The notes under the pieces were generated by a model that worked only from the letters and a program-made list of their open reading frames with translations, searched no databases and had not been told where the DNA came from. Both the position numbers and the translations under genes were made by a program. Below are positions 42,920-52,700 of a stretch of 64,000 nucleotides of DNA, piece by piece. This DNA comes from Hymenoscyphus infarciens (Eukaryota; Ascomycota; Leotiomycetes; Helotiales; Helotiaceae). The first letter of the stretch is position 1. Every line of letters starts with the position of its first letter. The DNA lies in NCBI GenBank assembly GCA_001414345.1, contig LLCB01000251.1, positions 24,807-88,806 of the forward strand, written 5' to 3'.

Positions 42920-44593
42920 TCAATCATCTTCAATAGATTCTAACTCCTCCTTATCGCTTAAAGAAGGTAAACTGTAAATGTCCTTTTCCCGCTTCTTCTT
43001 AGATGCACCATCGGCTTCATCAGATGCCATATCCGGCAGCGGTGACGGCAATTTAAACCTGCGCCAACTTATCGGTGAAGAACCAAATAGGCTTTGCGTG
43101 ACCAATCCAGAGGCATATTCTCCGCCTACCGAATAATCATCCAAGATATCCGACACGGCATTGGTCTCTACCGTTTCCCCGAAATAGCCTGATCTTTCGG
43201 ATTGGCCTACAGTTGAATGTCTGTCCGGAAGACTGGTTTCTTCGTTGTCGCCTGCTAGATCCACAGGTAAAACCGGCAGTCCAAAAGGAGTCAAATCTGC
43301 AGAATATTCGTCAAAATAATCCACCGCTGAAGCCGCCGTGGTGTTATATGTTGGCCCGTAAGTAGGAGCAGCACTGACACCAGGGCTAATAAGAGCATTT
43401 TGCTGGGCAATTGAAGAGTCTGTGTTGCTGTCGGGAATCATTGCCTCCATCCAAGTCTCCCACATGCCATTATCTAGAGCTTCAGAACTCGGAACAGCCA
43501 GTTTGCTTCGTCCAACTTGGGCAATTGTGCTTCCAGCAACGTCCATATCGATGGAATCACTTCGGAGTATTGGAGCTACTTTACTGCTTTGGGGAAGTGG
43601 ATGGACGAGAGAGGCTGATGAAGTGCGAAAGAGAGGTTGTCTTTGGTGTTGTGGTGTCGCCCTAGTTGCATTTGCCAGCTGAATACCCGACAGACTCTGG
43701 GAGCTCATACTCCCTGGTCGCAATCCTTCATTATCAAGTAACATGATTTCGGAGGAAGAGGAGGATTGCCGACTGAAGAGTGTTCGATGTGAACTCTGAC
43801 TCCTTGTTGTTCTAGGAGCAGAACTTGAACTTAGTCCCGGGGCTTTCACCATGCCCCCAATAGATATTTTGACGCCAGGTAGTCCCGTATTTCGTGGTGT
43901 ACGCTCATGATGTTCTCGAGAGGGTGGTCGATGATGCCGATGATCCATGGTAGCAAGATAGGACTGTTGTTTATTGCCGTACTGTGGTCGATGGCCGTCC
44001 CTTACTTTCCTCCTCCTACCCACTGCTTGCTTGTCCTGTGACGAGACGTTCGCAACTTGTGGGGGACGCTGAAACCCAACGCTGACCCAATCTCCCTTGA
44101 GGAGTATCTTCCGTCTCTTCTCGAACAAGGAGCCCTCCACTTCATGCTCAATGTCCCCTGAGGCCACCGACGCAGAGTGTTGGTATTCTCGTTTCTCGTC
44201 GAGGGGTGGCGGAGCGAAAATGTAAGTTGCATTGTTGGAGAGCTGTTCCCGCTTTATCGCAATGGCAGGATGGCGCTGAAAGGCGGGGGAATGGGAAGGA
44301 TATGGTTCGCCGAGAGCATTGGGTGAAAAGGAATTGGCGTGTCGCAGACTAGAGTGTCTATCGTCGCGGGCGTGGAATCCTCGAGGAGAAATAATAGCAA
44401 CAGAGGGTTGTCGAGCTCGATTACTCCCTTCGTGAAGTTCGCATAAGCGATCAAGGTTTGGGTGCTTTCGCGGCGATTGCTTCTTCCCTGCGAGAATACT
44501 GGCCTTGACTTTCGCAAAGTGCTGTTGTTGTCGATGCCTCGAGGAACCAGCACCGTTAGAGTGCCTCTGTTTGGCGCCGCCGGTCCAGTTCAT
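42920..44593 (-). CDS. Conserved-looking fungal protein with N-terminal NWTGG motif, 557 aa
   Basis: This single-exon gene is read from the ATG at 44593 (MNWTGGAKQRHSNGAG). The frame is open 59 codons further upstream, but that extension looks like translated 5' leader, so I chose the internal Met. The N-terminal pattern NWTGG...QQQHFAKVK is familiar to me from uncharacterised Pezizomycotina proteins. A second patch, RRKILLKGDWVSVGFQRPP (about 160-180), is likewise of a recurrent fungal type. The remainder is Ser/Pro/Gln-rich and disordered. It ends in a Lys-rich segment followed by an acidic tail (SLSDKEELESIEDD). It is probably nuclear or cytosolic with a scaffold-like composition. The function is unknown. 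Confidence 0.8.
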   Translation of the reverse strand: MNWTGGAKQRHSNGAGSSRHRQQQHFAKVKASILAGKKQSPRKHPNLDRLCELHEGSNRARQPSVAIISPRGFHARDDRHSSLRHANSFSPNALGEPYPSHSPAFQRHPAIAIKREQLSNNATYIFAPPPLDEKREYQHSASVASGDIEHEVEGSLFEKRRKILLKGDWVSVGFQRPPQVANVSSQDKQAVGRRRKVRDGHRPQYGNKQQSYLATMDHRHHRPPSREHHERTPRNTGLPGVKISIGGMVKAPGLSSSSAPRTTRSQSSHRTLFSRQSSSSSEIMLLDNEGLRPGSMSSQSLSGIQLANATRATPQHQRQPLFRTSSASLVHPLPQSSKVAPILRSDSIDMDVAGSTIAQVGRSKLAVPSSEALDNGMWETWMEAMIPDSNTDSSIAQQNALISPGVSAAPTYGPTYNTTAASAVDYFDEYSADLTPFGLPVLPVDLAGDNEETSLPDRHSTVGQSERSGYFGETVETNAVSDILDDYSVGGEYASGLVTQSLFGSSPISWRRFKLPSPLPDMASDEADGASKKKREKDIYSLPSLSDKEELESIEDD

Positions 44594-45316
44594 CGTGGAA
44601 AGAAAGAGGAAATTGTGACGCGCATGAGAATGAATGGACCCTAAGAAATGGTTCTTGGAGATAAAGAAGAAGGAGGAGAAAGAATGCGGGAAAGATGGGA
44701 GTGTGTAGTAAGGTATGTCGCGGTTGTGTTGGGGAGAAGTTGGAGTTGATGGGCCACGCAGCAAAAACACGGCGAGGTGCTTGACCAGGCTATGGCTATG
44801 CTGTGGGTAGTATAGTAGCTTAGGTATGATAACTGGACGAGAAATATATTAATTTGAGAGATTATACCTTCCTTCATGCCTACCTAGGTAGAGACACTGT
44901 ACCTGTACTATGCCTATCTTAGATTACCTAGCTAAGATTTATGTGGGATTTCTACCAATTATTGGACCTACAAAGAAGATACCTGCCTCTAATTGAAGCG
45001 GAAGGCTGCAGAGGGTGAGGTGTTCGGATCAAGCAGGAAGGAGGCATGAATTGTTGTCAGAATAGGCAACTAATTCTAGGGATAGAATTTGATTGAAGGA
45101 CGTGGAGCCCATTGGTGATGATTGTGTAGCTTAGGTTGTTGGTAGAGGAGGCGTTTAGGAGGGGTTGAAGCAATTATAAAAGAACTGGAGTGGTGTTGAA
45201 ACCCCGTATCGGCTGAAAATCGGGCCTTACCCCACCCTAGCAAGGAGCCACCACTTGAATTATTAACATAGAAACAAATAACAAGCATGAGCCAAAAAAC
45301 AAGAACCAAACAGACA
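44594..45316. other. Promoter of the NWTGG gene and tRNA 5' flank
   Basis: CTACCTAGGTAG-type palindromic words occur near 44879-44892, similar to those in the tandem repeat at 14.8 kb. No gene is seen. Confidence 0.4.
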
Positions 45317-45416
45317 GGTGGTGTGGTGTAATGGTAGCACGTGACGTTGTGGTTCTCCTTTAATGGATTATTCATTCTGTTCCGTTTCAATCTGGGTTCG
45401 ATTCCCAGCACCGCCA
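45317..45416 (+). tRNA. tRNA-His (GTG) with an intron
   Basis: The 100-nt segment folds as a cloverleaf. The acceptor GGTGGTG pairs with CACCGCC, with A as discriminator. The D-arm is GTGT-AATGGTA-GCAC and the T-arm is CTGGG-TTCGATT-CCCAG; both contain internal promoter boxes (the B box is GGTTCGATTCC). The anticodon GTG sits at 45349-45351 after TT and is followed by G, giving His. The extra 28-30 nt after 45352 are read as an intron at the usual position 37/38. The anticodon stem TGACG/CGTTT has a weak outer pair, so a slightly different exon-intron boundary or a decayed copy is possible. A T13 run lies 52 nt downstream (45468-45480). Confidence 0.7.
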
Positions 45417-46470
45417 GTTTAAGAACTGGAATTGAAAATGAAGGTGGTTTGACTCCATCGCGTTGTGTTTTTTTTTTTTTGCAGTCTTGTGGGTGTGCTT
45501 CTCTTCTGGCAATTAAGCGAGAGATTGGAGAGTAGTGCCCCGTTTGGTGTTGGTTTCACTACTTCTTTGGATGTTTATTGAACTTGACATCTGTTTCCAA
45601 ATAAACGCATCTTGGGCCTACATAAGACGACGGTTCGTCACTGTTCAATCTTGGACCACCGAGCTTTGAGGGACGATGGTCGATTCGTTCCACTAAGGAT
45701 GACGATAATCGCATAGGATGATGAGTGTGTGACCAACCTGCTATTTCAGTGTGGATTTGTCTTGTCGTCTTGGAGCCGGAAGCGGCGGCAGATTTCACAC
45801 TCGTCATTTAATAGGCAAGGAAGGCAAGATTATGAGAATACGAAACCAAAATCTGCATGGCCATCTGAATTCATTTTGCAGGGTCCCGTCACATACAAAA
45901 CTGCGTCGTCATAGGAGGGAGCATACAGTACCAGTACCTTAGGAGCGGCGCCACAATTGCTGCTGCCAAGGCATGCAGCCGCTTTGCTTCTTCTGCCTGT
46001 GATAGGGCGTCGAGGGGAAGCGCTCTGTATGAAGAGAGTTAACTGCGCCACAGCACCAGCAAATGGCGGAAAACCTGCTACTGTACTGTACCTTACTGTA
46101 ACGTGCGTGCAGGCGTCTAGAATTATCAAAGCAAGGACTGGAAGGACGTGGACTTGGTGCAATCTTGTCAATCTTGTCTATCCGTGGCAACTTGCAAGTA
46201 CCGGGCTGGTAGTGGTGAAATTATCAGGTTGTGGCGCACCATGGATGGTATGACGTAGGTACCCTTTTAGTGTCACCGGCCTGGCCAAGCCAGAAGCATC
46301 CGATTACCGTATCCTACATAAGGAACCTTTACTCCTCTTTCATCATTCATCTCTCTTCTCACCAGACAAACAAAGAACTTCACCCCGTCCAGATCAACTC
46401 GTCTCAACACCTCGACGACTTCATACCAAAATACACACCTCGACCTCCTCTACCCAACCAAACCACCACA
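45417..46470. other. Intergenic; promoter of PMP3
   Basis: It contains the T13 run at 45468-45480. It ends in a pyrimidine/A-rich leader of about 130 bp before the PMP3 ATG. Short frames on both strands show no motif. The word CTACTGTACTGTACC occurs near 46077. Confidence 0.4.
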
Positions 46471-46702
46471 ATGCCTTTCACCGCTTCAGATATTTGCAAG
46501 ATCATCTTGGCCGTCCTTCTGCCACCTCTAGGAGTTTTTCTTGAGCGCGGATGCGGAGCTGATTTACTCATCAACATTCTGTTGACATGTCTCGGTGTAA
46601 GTTTTTACAGCACTCTTCTTCAATATACCACACCAATACTAATCCATCGCATAGTACATTCCTGGCATTGTGCATGCTCTGTATATCATCCTCAAGTATT
46701 GA
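46471..46702 (+). CDS. PMP3: Plasma membrane proteolipid 3 (Pmp3/SNA family), 57 aa
   Basis: Two exons (46471-46596, 46655-46702) are joined at a 58-nt phase-0 intron (GTAAGT..TAG). The protein begins MPFTASDICKIILAVLLPPL and ends YIPGIVHALYIILKY, the full-length form of the UPF0057/Pmp3 family. It has two hydrophobic helices, IILAVLLPPLGVFLE and LLINILLTCLG-YIPG, with the conserved LPPLGV and ERGC elements between and before them. Pmp3 proteins sit in the plasma membrane and help maintain membrane potential and salt tolerance. The ATG context ACAATGCC is good. The gene is too short for ordinary length cut-offs, but its identity is clear. Confidence 0.95.
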
Positions 46703-47729
46703 TCAAATTGTGAGTACTTCAAGACCTTCCCTAATCCCCACGCTCTGGAAGGTTTACGCCACACTCTGGGGAATCCCTGACCCCATCCAAACTCAAAATA
46801 GCTAACACAACACCACCAGATTACGACGCGAAACTTGAAAGTCGATGATCAACAGTACGAGAAACCGAACCTCACCTCTTCAACGCCGTTCCCCTCCCAA
46901 ATAATGACCAGGCAAGATCCGACTCACACCTCTTGTCTATCTCACGAATTTCCTGCATCGTCACCCTCTCGTCTCTGGGGGCACTCAGCACAGATAATTC
47001 GCATCGAATGATCGAAACCCGGTCTGCCGAGCACAACATTGCTATGTACACACAGCTCCAGATGCGAAGGGAAGGAGTTACGAGCAGAGGGTTTTCTTTT
47101 TCATTTTCCCATCCTTGCATGCGTCTGAGGGAATAATTTTCAGCGTGCTTATTTTTTACAAGTCGTATGTCTACGGACTGCGTCGTTTGATGGTTTTCAG
47201 AGGCGCATTATTGTATAACAGGAAACATTGGGACCGGATGAGCCTTGACTACTTCAACAATCAAATTGCCTCTTGTGGGTGGTGTGGGTGCGTGAGGTGA
47301 ATTCGTTTGTGATTGTCTACCTGCGCAAGGCGTGAAACATCACGCCACTCTTTCTACGTCATGGTATTTTCTGTTCTCAGTCACACCATCGAGCTTGAAT
47401 ACTTCGGCCCGAGCATTCCGAGTCGGCATCCCGCTTTCTCGTTTGTTTTCTGAACCTCCTCCCTTTACTCCGTATTCAGATGAAAAGAGCTTTGTAGAAT
47501 ACACCAATTTTCTGCCAGGTATGGTGGCCAGACAGAAAATCTAATCTCGTCGTAATTTGCAGCTGTAAGCGACAGAATGAAGTCGTCTTTGAGAATCGCT
47601 TTTAGAAGGTCCGTTTTTGGAAATTCCTTTATTCCGTGTATCCATAGCTGTCTCCATGGCTGTCTATATATATTGTCCCACGGTCTCTTCTCTTCCCTAG
47701 ACAATATTCCCGTTCCTCTTCCGACCACC
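46703..47729. other. PMP3 3' region with a candidate 3'-UTR intron
   Basis: Just 8 bases after the PMP3 stop is GTGAGT (46710), with a matching CACCACCAG acceptor at 46819. A 110-nt intron in the 3' untranslated region is therefore plausible. The rest of the interval shows no gene. Confidence 0.4.
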
Positions 47730-48330
47730 ATGACCTACCGAGAAATGAACAAGGAGGGTTGGTTTCCGGGCACGGCAGCCAACCCTGGGAAGAAATGGCC
47801 GAGAAAGGTTGCTCGCAATATCCGGCCATTCGATAATACGTATCATCCCGGAGTCGAGGAATCCGATCTCGTCCATCTGGTTCATGGCTTCCAAGTAAAT
47901 GAACCCCCCGCGCCTCTCCGCTGCCTGCAATGTTGTCGAGAAGTGCAGGCGAAGGCGACGGCGACGGCGACGGGCCGAGGACCTTTCTACACCCGGCTTA
48001 TACGGAAGAAGATTGGAAGAAGATCCAACCGGCCGTGGCCGCGATCCGGAAGGTTTGGTTTGCCGCGGGTAATCATACCATGTCTCAGCATGGGCACGAC
48101 GGCACGAACACATGGCTCCGAAGGAAAACATTTTGTGCCTGTCAACCGTATGGTGGTATGCACAGGAGTTTCGCGAGGATGCGATTGCTTATAGTGAAGA
48201 TCATGTGGACATATTTAGGATTGATTCTTCGGATTCCGAGGATCCTTATGATGATTACCATTTCGAGAAGTTTGGGAAAAATGAGAGGGCATTTTTACGA
48301 TGGCTTTGGGAAATTAGTCAGCCGAAGTAA
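47730..48330 (+). pseudogene. Frame-broken hypothetical gene
   Basis: Coding-like sequence continues across three frames. From the ATG at 47730 the first part reads MTYREMNKEGWFPGTAANP and continues to about HLVHGFQ (near 47895). A second frame gives HPAYTEEDWKKIQPAVAAIR (about 47985-48050). A third gives TVWWYAQEFREDAIAYSEDH and ends KNERAFLRWLWEISQPK at 48330. I tried GT..AG introns. A 54-nt candidate at 47895 keeps the first frame rather than reaching the second, and only a 20-nt intron would join the second to the third. The gene is therefore either disrupted by frameshifts near a GCGACG repeat or has introns I could not resolve. No family is recognised. Confidence 0.45.
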
Positions 48331-48361
48331 AGGAAGAAGCACGGTGGGTGGTCTGAATATG

Positions 48362-48404
48362 GATATAGATGTGGATGTGGATGTGGATATAGATGTAGAT
48401 AGCC
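48362..48404. repeat. (GGATGT/GGATAT)n hexamer tract
   Basis: About seven hexamer units, ATAGATGTGGATGTGGATGT and onwards, directly follow the broken gene. The tract is noncoding. Confidence 0.85.
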
Positions 48405-48608
48405 TGTTTAATTCTCTATCTTGCTTCTTCTATCTAGAGAATCCTCTTATTATCTCGAAATAATACTCCCTCGTTCGTCAGGTTCTGGAAAGGATCCCGT
48501 CACTATATCTTAAGTCAGTCAACCTTTCCACACCTCTCACTCAAACCAAAACACAAAAGAATGATATAGAAGTGAAAATGAAAACTCATAAGAATAACAA
48601 CCAATAGC

Positions 48609-48890
48609 CTACTTAAAAGCCTCCCACTCCGCCAGAGTAATCTGACCCTAATTTCTCGGATGCGCCCTACTCAATGTACGCGTATGAAAAGACAACCTCT
48701 TTTCACCACCCGGTATATACACAAAAACATACGTCTTAGAGCCACTCGTACTAAACGTCTAAAAGCCTAAGACCGCGATGTAAAGATCATCTTTCATAGC
48801 TTATACGGCGCGGATGAGTTGTTCTAATCGCGCTTAATTAGAAGTTACGAGGGCGTTTTGGAAAATAGTCTAGTTCATCTTTACGACTTG
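48609..48890 (-). pseudogene. RIP-killed coding remnant of unknown family
   Basis: One minus-strand frame reads as protein over about 90 codons. It includes ARLEQLIRAV, AMKDDLYIAVLGF, GSKTYVFVYIPGGEKRLSFH and GQITLAEWEAFK. It is interrupted by five or six TAA/TAG codons, each one C-to-T change away from CAA or CAG. No frameshift is needed. The fragment ends in a natural-looking stop at 48609-48611. It lies at the border of the AT-rich block, where RIP may have leaked from neighbouring repeats, or it belonged to a duplicated gene. I do not recognise the family. Confidence 0.6.
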
Positions 48891-48977
48891 GTTTTTTTCT
48901 TTCGTTGAGATACTACTCTAATATACTTTAGTATATACTAACTCTAACTATGTTTTTATATAAAAGAGAAAGAAAGA

Positions 48978-49543
48978 TATAATAATACGAAATATATACG
49001 ACTATTAAAGAGGTATATAAGAGTATATTCGAAAGAATAATATATATAGATACTAGGTACTTATAATAGCACGAAATATACACAACTACAGTAGAGGCAT
49101 ATGGGAGTGCGTATAGTAGAATGACGTATATAGATACTAGGCACTGATACGGAAGAAAACAATAACTAGCCTTTTCTAACTCTAGGAGTAGGCTGCTATA
49201 TACAAGAGGTTTCAGATAATACAAAAAGGAGTACGAAACCGAACAACGACATACGTCGGCTAATACAAAAGCCCGAACCCTACGAAGTACGTCCGAAAGT
49301 CCGGACGGACGTACGGACGTACGTAACCTTCCTAAATTAGACAATACAAAACAACAACTACTGAAACACGGCATATACTATGTAATCTCGGCTATGTAGG
49401 ACGGCATGCTGTCATAGTACTAATATAGAAGAAAAGACTAATTAGCCTTCTCTTATTCTAAATAAAAGTATCTCTATATAAGAGATTAGCTACTATTAAG
49501 ATCTAATAATAATAATAACTGAGTTCTATTTAATATAGCTAAT
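48978..49543 (-). mobile_element. Old LTR fragment interrupted by a solo LTR
   Basis: Segments 48978-49061 and 49422-49543 together resemble one truncated LTR starting TATAATAATACG. The solo LTR at 49062-49416 sits between them. The right end is cut by another LTR at 49544. Confidence 0.6.
49062..49416 (-). mobile_element. Solo LTR, 355 bp, with GTACT target duplication
   Basis: It runs from TATAATAGCACGAAATATAC to GACGGCATGCTGTCATA. GTACT flanks it on both sides (49057-49061 and 49417-49421). It is less RIP-damaged than its host and carries a unique CGGACGGACGTACGGACGTA insertion (about 49300-49320). No internal region adjoins, so it is a product of LTR-LTR recombination. Confidence 0.85.
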
Positions 49544-49702
49544 TATAATAGCTTATTATTCTATATAGCCGAGTTTATATAGTATATACTATATATATAA
49601 GATTTAAGTAGTTATTATTTTATATTATCTAATTTAGAATCTCTTAATCTCTTTAAAATCTCTTAATCTCTTTTATATTATCTAAACCTCTTATATACTT
49701 AC
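49544..49702 (+). mobile_element. Left part of a + oriented LTR split by the Gypsy element
   Basis: Begins TATAATAGCTTATTATTCTA and stops at the CTTAC target site of the Gypsy element. It continues at 57512-57640 and then into about 130 bp of + oriented internal sequence (57641-57772). Confidence 0.7.
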
Positions 49703-52700
49703 TATAATAGCACGAAATATACACTATAGGAGAAGAGGTATATAAGAGTGCGTTCGAGACTAAATAACGTAAGTAGATACTAGGCTCTAATATAGAAGAA
49801 AAGGAAAAACTATCCTTCTTCTACACTAAGTATAAACATCTATATATAAGAGGTCGAAGACTACTAAGTCTTAATAAGAATAATATCCGAGTCCTTTCTA
49901 ATATAGCTACTAAAATAACAAGGGCTTTAAAGCTAAATATATAAGACCTTAAAACGAAACATATAACATCCGATTCTTACTCTCTTCGGCCTCTTCTATC
50001 TTATAAGTCGTAGAAGTATCGGCAGTTTCACGAATACCGACAATTTAGAATAGCGTGTTATTATATCCCCCCTCCTTTAAAAAGACTCGTCCTGAGTCTT
50101 CGGTTGTCGATCGGCATAGTATCGGGTTGACTAGAGCATTATTTGTATAATTATTATAAAGAATATAACTTATCTACTATTATAGTGTCTAGTAGTCGAG
50201 GTAGGGTCGGTGGCTAGTAGTATTATTATTTTAAGAGATAATCGTTTTTTATTTACTATTATATACTATACGATAATAGATATAAATAGAAGAGAGGCTA
50301 ATTATTAGCTATCGAGTAGAAAGCGATACGCTATCGTAGAGTTATTATGTTCTTACTATTATTATATATTATAATAGTAATTATTAAGTAATAAACAACA
50401 ATTATAAAGCGATAGCTATTATTATAAGTAGTATATTAGTAGACGACTTTTCTCTAATTCTAACTTCTCTTTTTCTTTTCTTTTTATCTAAAATAATATA
50501 TAGTAAGAATACCTTCTAATTAGATATATCCTTATATACTAACTTTTATTCTAGAATATATATATATATTATATATATATATAAAAGTAAGTTTTTCCCT
50601 TCTTTATTAGGCCTAGTTTAAAGCTAATCTGATATAGTAAAATACCTCTCTTATATCCTCCTAGTACGCTTCTAGCTACTTACCGAGTCTACTACGTTCG
50701 GTGCCTTTAGACAAAATCTTAGAATAGAGATTACGTATATGCTTTTAAGAAGCCGAAGTTAAAGAAGTATAAGTACTACGTAGAGTAGAATACTATATAT
50801 ATTCTAGTAAGTTTAATTCTAAATATATACTAAATTTGTTCTAACTTAGGTAGTTGCTATAGTTTGTAGAGAAGGAGTTTAGTAAGCTTAAGCTTAAGAA
50901 GGAGAAGAGAGCTATTAAGAAAGCTGCTAAGGCCTTAGATAAGGTATTAGTTATTACTAGTATAGAGGTACTAAAGAATAGTTTAGAGGTATAGTTCGCC
51001 CTCCTAGAGAAGACTTAGGCACTTCGTACTAAGGTTATTGTAAGTACCCCTTACTTATTAGAGGGGTTTTAGTTACTAATATTTAATAGTCTTTATACTA
51101 TACTATAGAGGGTAGGACCTCTATTTAAACCTAGGTTTAGGTCCTCTTCGAAGCCTATCTAAAGAGTTTATAGGCGTCCTCTTCTAAGCTAGTTATAGAA
51201 GGTCGCCGAGGTAAGAAGCGTGCTCGTAAGAAGGAGGTAGAGGAAGAGCCGGTTTAGGCTCCTTATGCTTAAGAGAGTAGAGAAGAGGATAATAAGTTAG
51301 AGGAAGGAGAGGCTTTAGCCTAGAGAGGGTTAGTAGGCCTTGTTTTAGTAGTAACTCGGTCTTAGTTCTTTACTTTATTAATTTTAAACATTCCTACTAG
51401 TTAGTGTTTTATCTTAGGTTTTTATTATAAGTTCCTTATTAAGAGTAACTAGAATTAGAGAGTATTAATAGAGTTTTATAAATTAACTCTTTTACTTAAT
51501 TCTTATTTAATTCCTATATATTAATCTATTTAGAGAAGAGTTAGAGTAGTCTTAGCTATTCTAGATATTTAATATAAAAGTCTCTTAAATAATATAGTAA
51601 ACCTTAAAAATTATTTATAAGATACTAAGTAGAATCTAAATCGTATCTAACCTATTTTACCTAGTACTATAGCTATCTTTTAAAAAGTCTACTACTAAGT
51701 ATTTCTTAAACCTTCTATTCTTATATACCTTAAATAATGTCTAGTAAGGGCTCTAGAGCCTCTTATCCTAGTAGAGAGGTATTTAGATTCTTTAAAAGTA
51801 TATTAGAAGCGAAAATACTATAAATTAATAATCCTTTTAAAAGTTTTAGCTTATAGAAGTGTCTTATATAATCTAGTATTTTAAAAGGTCTTATTTACTA
51901 TTTAGTAAGCTTTTAGCTAGAATAATTTATCTTAAGATTCTTAGTAGATAAGTAGACTTTATCTCTAACGTCTTAGTTAATAGCTCTTTAGTATTAATTT
52001 ATACTATTCTCTATTCTTTTCTAAGCCTTACCTATATTATCTTTTACTATCCTTTAAGTAGAGTATATATATTAAGCTACTTTTACTATCTTATTATAGT
52101 TAAGACGTTCTTAAGAAATAGACGTCTTTAGTATATTCTAGTCCTATAAAGTTCTTAGGTCGAGTCTAAACTTAAGCTAATAAGAGGTTATACTAATAAA
52201 TAAGTATAGAAGTATTATTTATACTCTATCTATTAGAAGGATTAATTTACTCTAGTTATTTTAGTAGTAGCTTATAAAGGGCCTTAGTCTCTAATTAATA
52301 TATTAGTTTATTATCTTCGTCTATCCGTCTATTTATTTATAGTAGGTAGTACTAAGCTTAAGCTTAACACCGATTATTTAATAAAATTTAGTTTAAAATA
52401 ATAATATAAATTAAAGTCTTTAATTAGATATAATTAATTTAAAGTAGTAACTAAAACAGTAAATCTATTAAATAAAGAGTTTAGCTAAGCCTTTAACGTC
52501 TATAGTCGAGTAGTAAGGTATTAATACTAAATCTTTTCTAAGTCGGTTAATAAATACTAGTATAGCGTTAAATCTATATTTATCTTTTAAAAATAATTTA
52601 AAATCTATATATAAATGTTATATAAGATAGTTAGGTACTAGAAAGGGGTAAAGAAAGCCTTACTACTTAGTCTATTAAAGATAAGAGTATCTATAAGCTT

